Position numbers and translations under genes: made by a program. The notes below the pieces were generated by a model. The model did not search any database. It was not told the DNA's origin and was given only the letters and a program-made list of their open reading frames with translations. From positions 1 to 26,405 of the forward strand of contig JAEZSP010000032.1 in NCBI GenBank assembly GCA_023421735.1: a stretch of DNA of 26,405 nt, read 5' to 3'. The DNA is from Bacillota bacterium (GTDB taxonomy: Bacteria > Bacillota_A > Clostridia > Christensenellales > Aristaeellaceae). Shown here piece by piece: positions 8,104 to 16,072 of the stretch (position 1 is its first letter; every line of letters starts with the position of its first letter).

Positions 8104-9579
8104 TTAGAGCGGCATATTGCCGTGCTTCTTGGCGGGCTTTGTCTCGCGCTTGCCGGCGAGCATTTCGAGCGCTGCGGCAACGAGCTGGCGCGTCTGTGCG
8201 GGTTCGATCACGTCGTCCACATAGCCCTGAACCGCAGCGTTGACGGCATCTGCGACGTCATCCGCGTACTTCGCTTCGAGCTCGTCGCGCTTCTTGTAAG
8301 GATCGTCCGCCGCCTTCATCTCGTCCGCGTACAGCAGCTGCGCGGCGATCTTGGGCGTGATGGCGGAAACGACGGCGCCCGGCCAAGCGTATACGACGTC
8401 CGCTGCCGCGCGGGAAGCCTGTGCGAGATAACCCATGCCGATGGCGTTTCCGGCGATGACCGCGATGCGCGTCGTCGTCGCTTCCGCATAGGCGAACAGC
8501 AGCTGCGCAGCCGCGCGGGAGAGCTCGCCCTGGGGCGCGGTGGAGATCTTCATACCCATGTTGTCCACGATGGTGACGACCGGGATCGAGAAGCAGTCGC
8601 AGAACGAGACGAAGCGTGCAGCCTTTTTGCAGCCGTAAACGCTGAGCCTGCCGTCGTCCTTTGCGGACTGGTTTGCGACGATGCCGACCGTTGCGCCGCC
8701 GATTTTTGCAAGTGCCGTGACCATGGAGGGCGCGAAGTCCTCCCCAAGCTCAATGTATTGGCCCAAGTCGGCGATCTTCGAAATAACCGCCTTGACATCA
8801 TCAAGGGTATCAATCTGGTTGAGTTCGGGTGAAACGCGGTTCACATCGTCCTGTGCGGGCGCGAGCGCCTCATCCAAGTTGTTGACCGGGAGCATGCCAA
8901 GCAGCTTGCGCGCCATGGCGATCGCTTCTTCGTCGGTCTCGGCGGCGAGGGACGCCATGCCGGATTTAATGGAGGCTTGTGTGCCTGCGATATCGGAAAG
9001 GGTGACTTCCTTGCCCGCCGCAGCAGAGACAACCATCGGGCCGTTGACGAAGAGCGCGCCGTTTTTGCTCATGACGACGACATCCGTCATCCCTGCGAGC
9101 GCGGACGCGATGCCGCCACAGGAACCGAGCACGAGGGCGACCTGGGGAACGACGCCCGAAAGGGCACTTGTGCGGGACGCGATTTGGGCGTAGGCGTTCA
9201 GCGCCTCGATGCCTTCGTCGAGCCGCGCACCTGCGGTGTCATAGATGCCGACGACGGGCGCGCCCGTCTTCTCTGCCAGATCCATGACCTTGACAATTTT
9301 ACGCGCGTGCGCCGCGCCGACGGAGCCGCCCTTTACCGTGAAATCCTGACAGAAGACGTACACGGGATTTCCGTCGACCAGGCCGTAGCCGGTGACGACG
9401 CCCGCTTCCGCGTTCAGCGTGTCAAGCTCCACGAAGCTCGAAGCGTCCAGAAGCTGTGCGATGCGCTCGCGTGCCAGGAGTTTCCCGGCCTTTTTTTGCT
9501 GCGCAACGAGCTCTGGATCGCCCTTTAGGATCGCCAGCTTGCGCTCGCGAACGATGGGCAGATTGCGTTCCACACTCAT
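8104..9579 (-). CDS. mmdA: Acyl-CoA carboxyltransferase (methylmalonyl-CoA decarboxylase alpha / propionyl-CoA carboxylase beta family)
   Basis: 491-residue biotin-dependent carboxyltransferase acting on an acyl-CoA such as methylmalonyl/propionyl-CoA or glutaconyl-CoA. Family marks are KLLARERIAQLLD near the N-terminus, KGGSVGAAHARKI, the first oxyanion region GSCGGIASALAG, the second glycine-rich region GNAIGMGYLA, GYVDDVIEPAQTR and the C-terminal KKHGNMPL. The glycine motifs differ from those of classical MmdA (GPCAGGAVY, GKAYGGAYDVM), so the CoA substrate cannot be named from sequence. The start at MSVERN was chosen because GGAGG lies 8 bases upstream. As first gene of the unit it is homologous to the 12S subunit of transcarboxylase. 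Confidence 0.85.
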   Translation of the reverse strand: MSVERNLPIVRERKLAILKGDPELVAQQKKAGKLLARERIAQLLDASSFVELDTLNAEAGVVTGYGLVDGNPVYVFCQDFTVKGGSVGAAHARKIVKVMDLAEKTGAPVVGIYDTAGARLDEGIEALNAYAQIASRTSALSGVVPQVALVLGSCGGIASALAGMTDVVVMSKNGALFVNGPMVVSAAAGKEVTLSDIAGTQASIKSGMASLAAETDEEAIAMARKLLGMLPVNNLDEALAPAQDDVNRVSPELNQIDTLDDVKAVISKIADLGQYIELGEDFAPSMVTALAKIGGATVGIVANQSAKDDGRLSVYGCKKAARFVSFCDCFSIPVVTIVDNMGMKISTAPQGELSRAAAQLLFAYAEATTTRIAVIAGNAIGMGYLAQASRAAADVVYAWPGAVVSAITPKIAAQLLYADEMKAADDPYKKRDELEAKYADDVADAVNAAVQGYVDDVIEPAQTRQLVAAALEMLAGKRETKPAKKHGNMPL

Positions 9580-9681
9580 ATTTCCTACCTCCATAGATAT
9601 AGTAAACAGACTTGAGGTCATCCAAATCCACCTTCAATCTTTCGACAAATCGCCCCTTTTATCCTTCCGTATGTCCGTTAA

Positions 9682-9711
9682 ATTACAGTTGAGCTATGGG
9701 AGAGATTTGAA
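9682..9711 (-). promoter_or_regulatory. Possible promoter of the decarboxylase operon
   Basis: Minus-strand TTCAAA (9706-9711), an 18-base spacer and TGTAAT (9682-9687), about 100 bases before the first gene of the unit. The -10 matches at five of six positions and the -35 is weak. A second, poorer candidate (TTGGAT, 17 bases, CTATAT) lies closer to the gene. Confidence 0.3.
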
Positions 9712-9764
9712 TGGGGCCATATTTCGACACCCATTGCACCTTTTTTCTGTCACAATGTTGTCGT

Positions 9765-9793
9765 TTGCCTGTCCTCGGTGATTCTGATATAAT
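9765..9793 (+). promoter_or_regulatory. Predicted sigma-A promoter for the envelope gene block
   Basis: TTGCCT (9765-9770), a 17-base spacer and a perfect TATAAT (9788-9793), about 50 bases before the start of the Cys/His repeat protein gene. Confidence 0.75.
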
Positions 9794-9844
9794 GAGGCTT
9801 AATGGGGAAACTATGCCATATGTCGGGTTTGGAAGGTGATACGG

Positions 9845-12094
9845 ATGCAGGCAGAGGGCACGCTTATGCTCTTCGCACGCCGCGAAAAGGGATATATGAT
9901 GCGCTCCGAACGGCGCACGAGTTATAACAGGTCTCCGCGCGGGAAAAGACCAAGACGGCCAAGGCAAGGCAGGGGCTACGTATACGGCATCTTCGCACTG
10001 ATCGTTTCCATTTTAGTGTGGCCCGTGGGTATGCTCCTTTTGTGGACAAAAAAATTGCGCTGGGGCGCGGGGGTTAAGCTCCTCGCCTCTCTTTTAACGC
10101 TGGTTTTATGTCTGTGCTGGATCGGCTGGGCGCTTACCGTCCAGACGGACGATTGGCGCATCACGAGTACGCAGGATAAAATGAATACCTTTCTTGCGGA
10201 TTTCGCCGGGGTTGTTTCCGCAAGGGTCTCGGATGCTGCGGAAGATGTTGAAGCCGTGTCTGAAGACGTATCTGCCTATGCGCGTGTGAAGCTTTCGGAC
10301 GGCATTCTCGCGGGCGTTTCCCTTGCGGACGACGCGAAGGATTGGGTGTCTGAAAAGTTCGCTGCCGATTCGTCGACAGCGGCACCGGACGTCTCCTTCG
10401 AACCGAGCAATGCCCCCATGGCAAGCGTTACGCCTGAAATCACGCAGACGCCGTTGCCCACACAGATGACGGCACCGACCGGCTTTTTGCCCGGCGGCGT
10501 GACCACCCAGGCACCAACTAAGACACCTACGGATGCACCGACCGCGCCCCCCACCGGCGTGCCGACTGTGGTACCGACGGACAAACCGACCGCGACCCCC
10601 ACGGTAAAACCGACAGTGGCGCCGACTGCGGTACCGACGGTCAAACCGACCGCGACCCCCACGGTAAAACCGACAGTGACGCCGACTGCGGTGCCGACGG
10701 TCAAACCGACTGCCGTACCCACCCAGACGCCGGGTACGACCGTCGATGCAGACCGGATCGTGAAACAGATTCAACAGGTGGGGGAATCCGTGGCTTCCTA
10801 TCGGATGAGCCTCCAAAACGAGGCCGTCACCACGGAACCGACCGCGGAACCGACCGCGGAACCGACCGCAGAACCGACTGCGGAACCGACCGCAGAACCG
10901 ACCGCGGAACCGACTGCGGAGCCGACCGCGGAACCGACGACATCGTTTACGCCCGTTCCCGCACAGGTGACTGCAGCGCCCACGATGCTTGACATTGAAG
11001 GGGAGCCGACCCCGGCGCCCACGCTCAAGCCCGCCGGTGAGGCAATCGTCTATCATACCAGCAACGGCGTGGGCTACCACGTCAGGAGCACCTGCGTGGG
11101 TATGTCGGGTGCGAAACCGTACACCCTTGCGGAGGCGGTCGCAGACGGGTATCATGCCTGCGGTAACTGCCATCCGGCGGAAGAGTCGCTTTTGACCACG
11201 GACGAGCCCGTGGTGTGGGTGGATGAGAACAACGTCTATCACACCAGCGACGAATGTGCAGATTTTAAAGGACAGTACAGGCTCATGACGCTCAAGGATG
11301 CCTATGAGGCCGGCGCGACGCCCTGTGCGGTCTGCGGCGCGGAATCCTACATATACGAACCGGAGCCGACAGCCGCCGCCACACCCGAACCGACTGCCAC
11401 CGCGACACTCGAACCGACCGCTGCGCCAACGACCGAACCCACCGTCCAGCCGACTGCGACGCCCGCTGCCCAGGCACAGGCGACCGCGACCGCCAACTGG
11501 ATGGACGAAGCGCTTTCGTCCACGCTGAAGCCGGCGGGCGAGGCGATCGTGTACCATACGAGCAATGGCGTGGCGTACCACGTGGCAGCGACGTGCGTGG
11601 GTATGTCCGGCGCGAAGCCCTATACGCTCGCCCAGTGTGTGGAAGAAGGATACCGTGCCTGCGGTCACTGCAATCCGCCTGCCGCCGATTTGATCGGCGT
11701 GGATTGCGCATGGGTGGACGAATTGGGCATCTGCCACGTTTCGGACGAATGCGAAGCCTTCGAAGGTCAATATAAGCTCGTTCCGCTGAACGAGGCGATT
11801 GCGGATGGGCTTGAGGGGTGTCCCTTCTGCGGTATGAACGATTTGATGCGTGAGGCCGAGGAGAAAAAGGCGCAGGAAGATGCGCAGCTCATGGAGATGG
11901 CGAAGACGATCACGGTCTACTACAACGACAATTCAAAGTACTACCACATCGCGGATTCCTGCGTGAACATGCCCTCCGCCGACGCGCATACGCTTTATGA
12001 CGCGCTCGAAAAGGGTCTCAAACGCTGCAACCGCTGCAAGCCGCCGACGCTTGACGATCTGCGCGATCAGATCGATGCCGGCACGGGAAACTGA
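9845..12094 (+). CDS. Membrane-anchored protein with Pro/Thr stalks and five Cys/His repeats
   Basis: I do not know a name for this 749-residue protein. It has a very basic N-terminus, two hydrophobic segments (about 45-67 and 79-99), a Pro/Thr linker rich in PTVKPT and TAEP units (about 190-385), then five Cys/His repeats at about 400-444, 456-499, 566-610, 621-663 and 689-733. Each repeat has an aromatic strand, a YH or CH pair, a Cys about six residues later, an Ala...Gly turn and a closing CxxC, e.g. YHVRSTC...ACGNC. This resembles small zinc-binding repeats of Firmicutes surface proteins. Repeats 1 and 3 are nearly identical, 2 and 4 are a second type, and 5 is intermediate. A second Pro/Thr linker separates repeats 2 and 3. 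The ATG at 9845 was chosen for the GGAAGGTGAT before it; ATG at 9896 is an alternative. Confidence 0.85.
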   Translation: MQAEGTLMLFARREKGYMMRSERRTSYNRSPRGKRPRRPRQGRGYVYGIFALIVSILVWPVGMLLLWTKKLRWGAGVKLLASLLTLVLCLCWIGWALTVQTDDWRITSTQDKMNTFLADFAGVVSARVSDAAEDVEAVSEDVSAYARVKLSDGILAGVSLADDAKDWVSEKFAADSSTAAPDVSFEPSNAPMASVTPEITQTPLPTQMTAPTGFLPGGVTTQAPTKTPTDAPTAPPTGVPTVVPTDKPTATPTVKPTVAPTAVPTVKPTATPTVKPTVTPTAVPTVKPTAVPTQTPGTTVDADRIVKQIQQVGESVASYRMSLQNEAVTTEPTAEPTAEPTAEPTAEPTAEPTAEPTAEPTAEPTTSFTPVPAQVTAAPTMLDIEGEPTPAPTLKPAGEAIVYHTSNGVGYHVRSTCVGMSGAKPYTLAEAVADGYHACGNCHPAEESLLTTDEPVVWVDENNVYHTSDECADFKGQYRLMTLKDAYEAGATPCAVCGAESYIYEPEPTAAATPEPTATATLEPTAAPTTEPTVQPTATPAAQAQATATANWMDEALSSTLKPAGEAIVYHTSNGVAYHVAATCVGMSGAKPYTLAQCVEEGYRACGHCNPPAADLIGVDCAWVDELGICHVSDECEAFEGQYKLVPLNEAIADGLEGCPFCGMNDLMREAEEKKAQEDAQLMEMAKTITVYYNDNSKYYHIADSCVNMPSADAHTLYDALEKGLKRCNRCKPPTLDDLRDQIDAGTGN
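10561..10720 (+). repeat. 60-bp minisatellite inside the Pro/Thr linker
   Basis: Exact 60-base period: 10561-10620 and 10621-10680 differ at only a few positions, and 10681-10720 is a partial third copy. Each unit encodes 20 residues of the PTDKPTATPTVKPT kind. Copy number probably varies between strains. Confidence 0.9.
10835..10938 (+). repeat. 12-bp tandem repeat encoding EPTA units
   Basis: Eight full copies plus a partial copy of GAACCGACCGCG, with a few silent third-base changes (ACC/ACT, GCG/GCA, GAA/GAG). It encodes an uninterrupted EPTA run. The silent changes suggest the protein repeat itself is maintained. Confidence 0.9.
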
Positions 12095-12135
12095 CATACG
12101 CAGGGAAAGGGGGTCGGGCGCGTGCTCGGTCCCCG

Positions 12136-12151
12136 CGCCTGTTTTCAGGCG
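12136..12151 (+). other. Short intercistronic hairpin
   Basis: CGCCTG-TTTT-CAGGCG between the Cys/His repeat gene and the next gene, followed by TCATTT. The T tract is too poor for a confident terminator, so partial termination or mRNA processing is possible. Confidence 0.35.
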
Positions 12152-12177
12152 TCATTTAGGCTGGATGGAGGACGTGG

Positions 12178-14073
12178 ATGGGAGGCATTTTCCTTTTAGC
12201 AGGGTTTGAGATTATGGGAATGCTGAGCGCGCGGCGGCTTTTCGCGCGGGAGAGCAGGTTGACGCGGGTCTGGCTCGGGCTTTCGCTGGGACTGATCATG
12301 ATGATGTGGTTCCCGGCGCTCTTTGCATTTTTCATTGATTTTACGGTGATGGCGCAGTGGTTGGGGTTGGCGCTCGCGTTTGTGTGTGCGGCTGCCGCGT
12401 GGCGCTTTATGCCCAGGGAAGAATCCGATTTGCAGATGGATGTGCCGTGGAAACTGCTCGTCGCGCTCGTCGTGCCGCTGTTTATTCTGAGCGTGTACAT
12501 GCAATATACGCACACGCTGCGTCCGGTTGACGGTGCGCTGCACGTCGGACAGTCGACCTACGGAGATCTGTGCTTGCACCTCGGCATCGCGACGGGGCTG
12601 CGCAATGCCAGCTTCCCACCCACCTACACGCTCATTCAGGGTGTGGAACTCGGCTATCCCTTCCTCTCGGACGCACTTGCCGCGTCGATGCTGCTCTTCG
12701 GTTCCAGTCTTCAGACCGCGTTTGTGGTGTCCGGTTCGTTCATGATGCTGCTCGTGTATGCGGGCTTCGTCATTTTTGCCTGGGAGCTCACACATCGTCC
12801 GCTCGCCGTCGCGCTCGCGTTTTTGCTGCTGTTTTTAAACGGCGGACTTGGCTTTATCTATGTCTTTGACCGCGTAATCCAGGATTCCTCGATGCTCCAG
12901 GCGGTGTTCGAGGGCTATTATCACACGCCCACCAACATGCCCGACCTGAATCTCCGGTGGGTAAACGTGATCTGCGACCTCTTTATTCCGCAGCGCACGT
13001 TGCTTGCGGGCTGGGCGGCGGTCATTTCGGCGCTGTATCTTTTGACTCGCGCCATGCGTACGCGCAGGCGGAAGACGTTTATCGTGCTCGGCGTATGGGC
13101 GGGCGCGATGCCCATGATCCACACGCATTCCTTCCTCGCGCTGGGGATCATTTCGGTCGGCGCGATGATTTCGCACCTCATCCGCACACAGCGGGAAGAC
13201 GGGGCGGACGCACTCCTCAACTTCCTGGTCTATGGCGCGATTGCAGCCGCACTCGCATTGCCGCAGCTTCTCAAGTGGACGTTTCCGCAGACGGCGGAGG
13301 GCGGTTCCCTGCGGTTTTTATTCAACTGGGTCAATAACAACGGCAATCACGCATTAAAGGACAATTACCTCTGGTTCTGGATTAAGAACGTCGGACTTGT
13401 CTACCTCCTGGTCATTCCCGCGGCGCTCAACATGGGGAAAACGGCACGGGCGCTCGCGCTCGGTGCGCTCCTCGTCTATGGAGCGGCGGAATTCTTCCAG
13501 TTCCAACCCAATCCATATGACAATAACAAGCTCTTTGTGGTGGCGTTTCTGACCGTGATTCCCATGGTCGGTGCGTTCCTTGCGATGATTTGGGACAGGT
13601 TGAAGGGGCTCAGGTGCCGGGTCTATTTCCTTGTTTTGTTCATGCTTGTTTCGACCATTTCCGGGGCGATGTCCATTGGACGCGAGGTCATCTCCGACTA
13701 CCAGCTCTTTTCCGCCGACGAGGCGGCGGCGGGCGTGTTTGCGGATCAGGAGACGGCACGCACGGCCGTTTTTCTCACGGGACAGCAGCACAATGATCCC
13801 ATTACGGCGCTTGCGGGACGGCAAATCGTGTGCGGTACGGGCAGTTATCTGTACTTTCACGGCATCAGTTACGCGCGGCAGGCGCAGGATGTGCGGCGTA
13901 TGTACGAGGATCCCGCAGAGAACGAAGCGCTGTTTGAACAATATGGCGTGGATTACGTCTATTTATCGAGCTATGAGCGCGGTGATTATACGGTTGACAC
14001 GCTGTATTTCGAAACGCACGGAACGTTGGTTTTCCAAAGTGGGAATGTCATTATTTATAAATTAACAATATAG
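12178..14073 (+). CDS. Large polytopic membrane protein, GT-C glycosyltransferase-like
   Basis: 631 residues with about a dozen hydrophobic spans up to roughly residue 500, then a soluble C-terminal domain. After the second or third span a loop has THTLRPVDGALHVGQSTYGDLCLHL, with acidic residues placed as in the first external loop of GT-C (PMT-like) lipid-linked-sugar transferases. Later marks are FIPQRTLLAGW, HTHSFLALG and QPNPYDNNKLF. The C-terminal part (AGRQIVCGTGSYLYFHGISYARQAQDVRRMY, a run interrupted in homologues, then EQYGVDYVYLSSYER) resembles the end domain of large GT-C-like proteins in Chloroflexi and Clostridia, as I remember them. It may glycosylate a surface polymer or protein; substrate unknown. 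GGAGG lies 6 bases before the ATG. It follows the Cys/His repeat gene by 83 bases. Confidence 0.8.
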   Translation: MGGIFLLAGFEIMGMLSARRLFARESRLTRVWLGLSLGLIMMMWFPALFAFFIDFTVMAQWLGLALAFVCAAAAWRFMPREESDLQMDVPWKLLVALVVPLFILSVYMQYTHTLRPVDGALHVGQSTYGDLCLHLGIATGLRNASFPPTYTLIQGVELGYPFLSDALAASMLLFGSSLQTAFVVSGSFMMLLVYAGFVIFAWELTHRPLAVALAFLLLFLNGGLGFIYVFDRVIQDSSMLQAVFEGYYHTPTNMPDLNLRWVNVICDLFIPQRTLLAGWAAVISALYLLTRAMRTRRRKTFIVLGVWAGAMPMIHTHSFLALGIISVGAMISHLIRTQREDGADALLNFLVYGAIAAALALPQLLKWTFPQTAEGGSLRFLFNWVNNNGNHALKDNYLWFWIKNVGLVYLLVIPAALNMGKTARALALGALLVYGAAEFFQFQPNPYDNNKLFVVAFLTVIPMVGAFLAMIWDRLKGLRCRVYFLVLFMLVSTISGAMSIGREVISDYQLFSADEAAAGVFADQETARTAVFLTGQQHNDPITALAGRQIVCGTGSYLYFHGISYARQAQDVRRMYEDPAENEALFEQYGVDYVYLSSYERGDYTVDTLYFETHGTLVFQSGNVIIYKLTI

Positions 14074-14084
14074 CTGTATACTGG

Positions 14085-14160
14085 AACGATCGACAGGAAT
14101 GCCGCAAAGCCAGGCCGCGGTGGGGTTAACGCAGGAGAGGAACGCCCATCGCCGTGCCCA
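14085..14160 (+). other. Possible structured RNA leader before the lipoprotein gene
   Basis: This GC-rich stretch can form UGCCGC/GCGGUG around a loop containing AAAGCC, followed by GGGGUU pairing with AACGCCC around a purine-rich GCAGGAGAGG loop. Alternatively GGTGGG can pair with CCCACC. The GCAAAGCC and GGGGTTAAC boxes faintly recall c-di-GMP-I riboswitches, but the first helix of that class is missing. I cannot assign a family. Confidence 0.2.
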
Positions 14161-14217
14161 CCCTCGTCATTTGTGGCTATTGTCTAAAAGGTCAATTTCT
14201 TGACGGAGGTTCTTATA

Positions 14218-16017
14218 ATGTGGAAAAGAGCCGCGTTAGCGGCCGCGCTCGCGGCGCTTCTCGCGCTTGCTGCCGGCTGCACGGCAAACGATACGGGCAT
14301 CGATGCGGAGGCGACCGACGGTTCCGTTGAAATCATCGTTCCTTATGCGACGACGACGGTCTCGCCGGACTCGACCCAGGCGCCGGATGCCCTGCTCATC
14401 AATTCTGACGGCAAGGTGATCCTCAACGACGAAGCCGTTCTCAATGACGGGGTGCCGGACGAAACGCAGACGCAGCAGCCCGCGACACAGTACAGGCAGC
14501 TTCGACTGGGCGACACATCGGTCGGAGTCTCCAATTTGCAGACCCGGCTCGCGGAACTTGGCTACTATACGGACGGCGTCTCGGGTATCTTTGACGAGAG
14601 CACGGAAAAGGCCGTGAAGCTCTTTGAACGCAGCTATGGCATCATGCAGACGGGCATCGCCACCGCCGCACTGCAGGAGCGGCTCTTTGCGGATACCGCG
14701 CTGACGTATCAAAGCGAGGCATACAATGCCACCGTGAATGCACAGTATAAAAAGCTCGAAAAGGGCGATGTCGGTTCGGCCGTGATCGCACTTCAGACGC
14801 GGCTGCAGGAGCTTGGATACCCCATCGAGGAAGCCACGGGCGTTTTCGACGATCAGACCGTGAAGGCCGTCCGATTGTTTTATGAGATGTATGGCTATAA
14901 GGCGCGCGACTATGCGATCGTCGATTTGCAGAAGGTTCTCTATTCCGACGATGCAAAGCGCTATGATGTGGATACGTCCACCGCGGACGATGTGACGGCC
15001 GCGCCCGAAGCCACGCAGGACTACGGCCTGAAACTTGGCGATACGGGCACGCGCGTCACGCAGCTCCAATTGCGGCTCAAGGAGCTGGGGTACCTTGCCG
15101 AGGCGACCGGTACATACGATCAGACGACCAGCGAGGCCGTGTCACAGTTTGAAATTGCGTGCAGGCTCGAGGCGGACGGATGCGCATCCGAGAACTTGCA
15201 GCGCACGCTTTTTGCGGATGATGCGCCCCAGGCGGGCACGATTAAGCAGATTTACGCGTTGCTTCAATGGGGGGATTCCGGCGACGCGGTTGCAAAGTTG
15301 CAGACGCGGCTCAAAAATCTGGGCTATTATTCCGGTGAGGCGGACGGCGTGTTCAGCGACGAGCTGGTCGCCATCGTGAAGCGGTTCCAGGCAGCAGCCG
15401 GGCTCGACGAAACGGGCGTCGCGTCAGTCGATTTGCAGGAGCTTCTGTTCTCGGATGCCGCGCCGCTCTCGCCCGCCAAGGCGGCGGAGGCACAGGAGGA
15501 CGCGGCTGCTGCGGAGGTCGTCATTCAGCCGCTGATCAACGGGGATGCGGGCGACAACGTTGTGGCGCTCCAGACACGGCTGAGTGAGCTTGGCTATTAT
15601 ACTGGCACACTCGACGGCAAGTTTGGCGACGGTACGCAAAAGGCCGTTGCGAAGTTCCAGAAAGCCGTTGGCGTTGCACAGACGGGCGAGGCGTCCGCCG
15701 ATCTCATCAATCTTTTGAATGCTTCGGTCGCGCCCAAGTCGGGTGAAAGTTACGGTGCGACGGAGGGCGCCTATCAGGTGCTCGCACCGGGCGATGCGGA
15801 TGACAGCGTGATCAAACTCCAGCGGCGACTGCTTGCGCTCGGCTACCTTGATCGGGAAAGCATTGCAGTTGATGACATCGGCACTTATGAAGACGTCACC
15901 ACAGCCTCCGTCAACGCGGTTATGAAGGCTGCGGGTTTTAAACGCCGCGACGGCATCGCTTCCGTTGAATTTCAGGCATTCCTCTTCTCGAAGGCCGCAG
16001 AGACCGTCAAAAAATAG
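14218..16017 (+). CDS. Lipoprotein with six peptidoglycan-binding repeats
   Basis: 599 residues. The signal peptide (MWKRAALAAALAALLALAAGC) ends in a lipobox-like LAAGC with Cys21 as likely lipid-attachment site. After an acidic Thr-rich spacer come six PG_binding_1-type repeats starting near residues 93, 178, 270, 349, 438 and 521. Each has the G-D-x-x-x-x-V-x-x-L-Q-x-R-L-x-x-L-G-Y signature, a Gly-x-F/Y-D turn and a second helix around A-V-x-x-F. The sixth copy is divergent. No enzymatic domain is visible, so it probably binds cell-wall peptidoglycan from the outer face of the membrane as scaffold or sensor. The ATG was chosen because GGAGG lies 8 bases upstream and it gives a clean signal peptide. 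Confidence 0.9.
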   Translation: MWKRAALAAALAALLALAAGCTANDTGIDAEATDGSVEIIVPYATTTVSPDSTQAPDALLINSDGKVILNDEAVLNDGVPDETQTQQPATQYRQLRLGDTSVGVSNLQTRLAELGYYTDGVSGIFDESTEKAVKLFERSYGIMQTGIATAALQERLFADTALTYQSEAYNATVNAQYKKLEKGDVGSAVIALQTRLQELGYPIEEATGVFDDQTVKAVRLFYEMYGYKARDYAIVDLQKVLYSDDAKRYDVDTSTADDVTAAPEATQDYGLKLGDTGTRVTQLQLRLKELGYLAEATGTYDQTTSEAVSQFEIACRLEADGCASENLQRTLFADDAPQAGTIKQIYALLQWGDSGDAVAKLQTRLKNLGYYSGEADGVFSDELVAIVKRFQAAAGLDETGVASVDLQELLFSDAAPLSPAKAAEAQEDAAAAEVVIQPLINGDAGDNVVALQTRLSELGYYTGTLDGKFGDGTQKAVAKFQKAVGVAQTGEASADLINLLNASVAPKSGESYGATEGAYQVLAPGDADDSVIKLQRRLLALGYLDRESIAVDDIGTYEDVTTASVNAVMKAAGFKRRDGIASVEFQAFLFSKAAETVKK

Positions 16018-16025
16018 CGTAAGAC

Positions 16026-16063
16026 GACAAAAGATCGGCGCAGTGCGGCGCCGATCTTTTGTC
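16026..16063. terminator. Bidirectional hairpin terminator
   Basis: Perfect 16-bp inverted repeat GACAAAAGATCGGCGC / GCGCCGATCTTTTGTC around a 6-base loop, with AAAA and TTTT at the base of the stem, so it can end transcripts from both sides. It lies between the convergent lipoprotein gene and the CxxC membrane protein gene. Confidence 0.92.
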
Positions 16064-16072
16064 TGCGGATTT

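Noticed and set aside
9640..9720. tRNA-like GAGCTATGGGAGAG
   Set aside because: No acceptor stem, anticodon arm or T-loop can be built around it.
10835..10938. CRISPR-like regular repeat
   Set aside because: Tandem 12-bp units without spacers, in frame within a protein stalk.
10106..11770. 554-codon minus frame opposite the Cys/His repeat gene
   Set aside because: Its repeats are the complement of the Pro/Thr and EPTA repeats, it lacks a ribosome site, and the plus frame has a promoter and conserved modules.
14085..14160. c-di-GMP-I or c-di-AMP riboswitch call
   Set aside because: Only short boxes resemble the c-di-GMP-I class; its first helix is missing and the c-di-AMP consensus does not fit, so it was kept only as an unassigned candidate.
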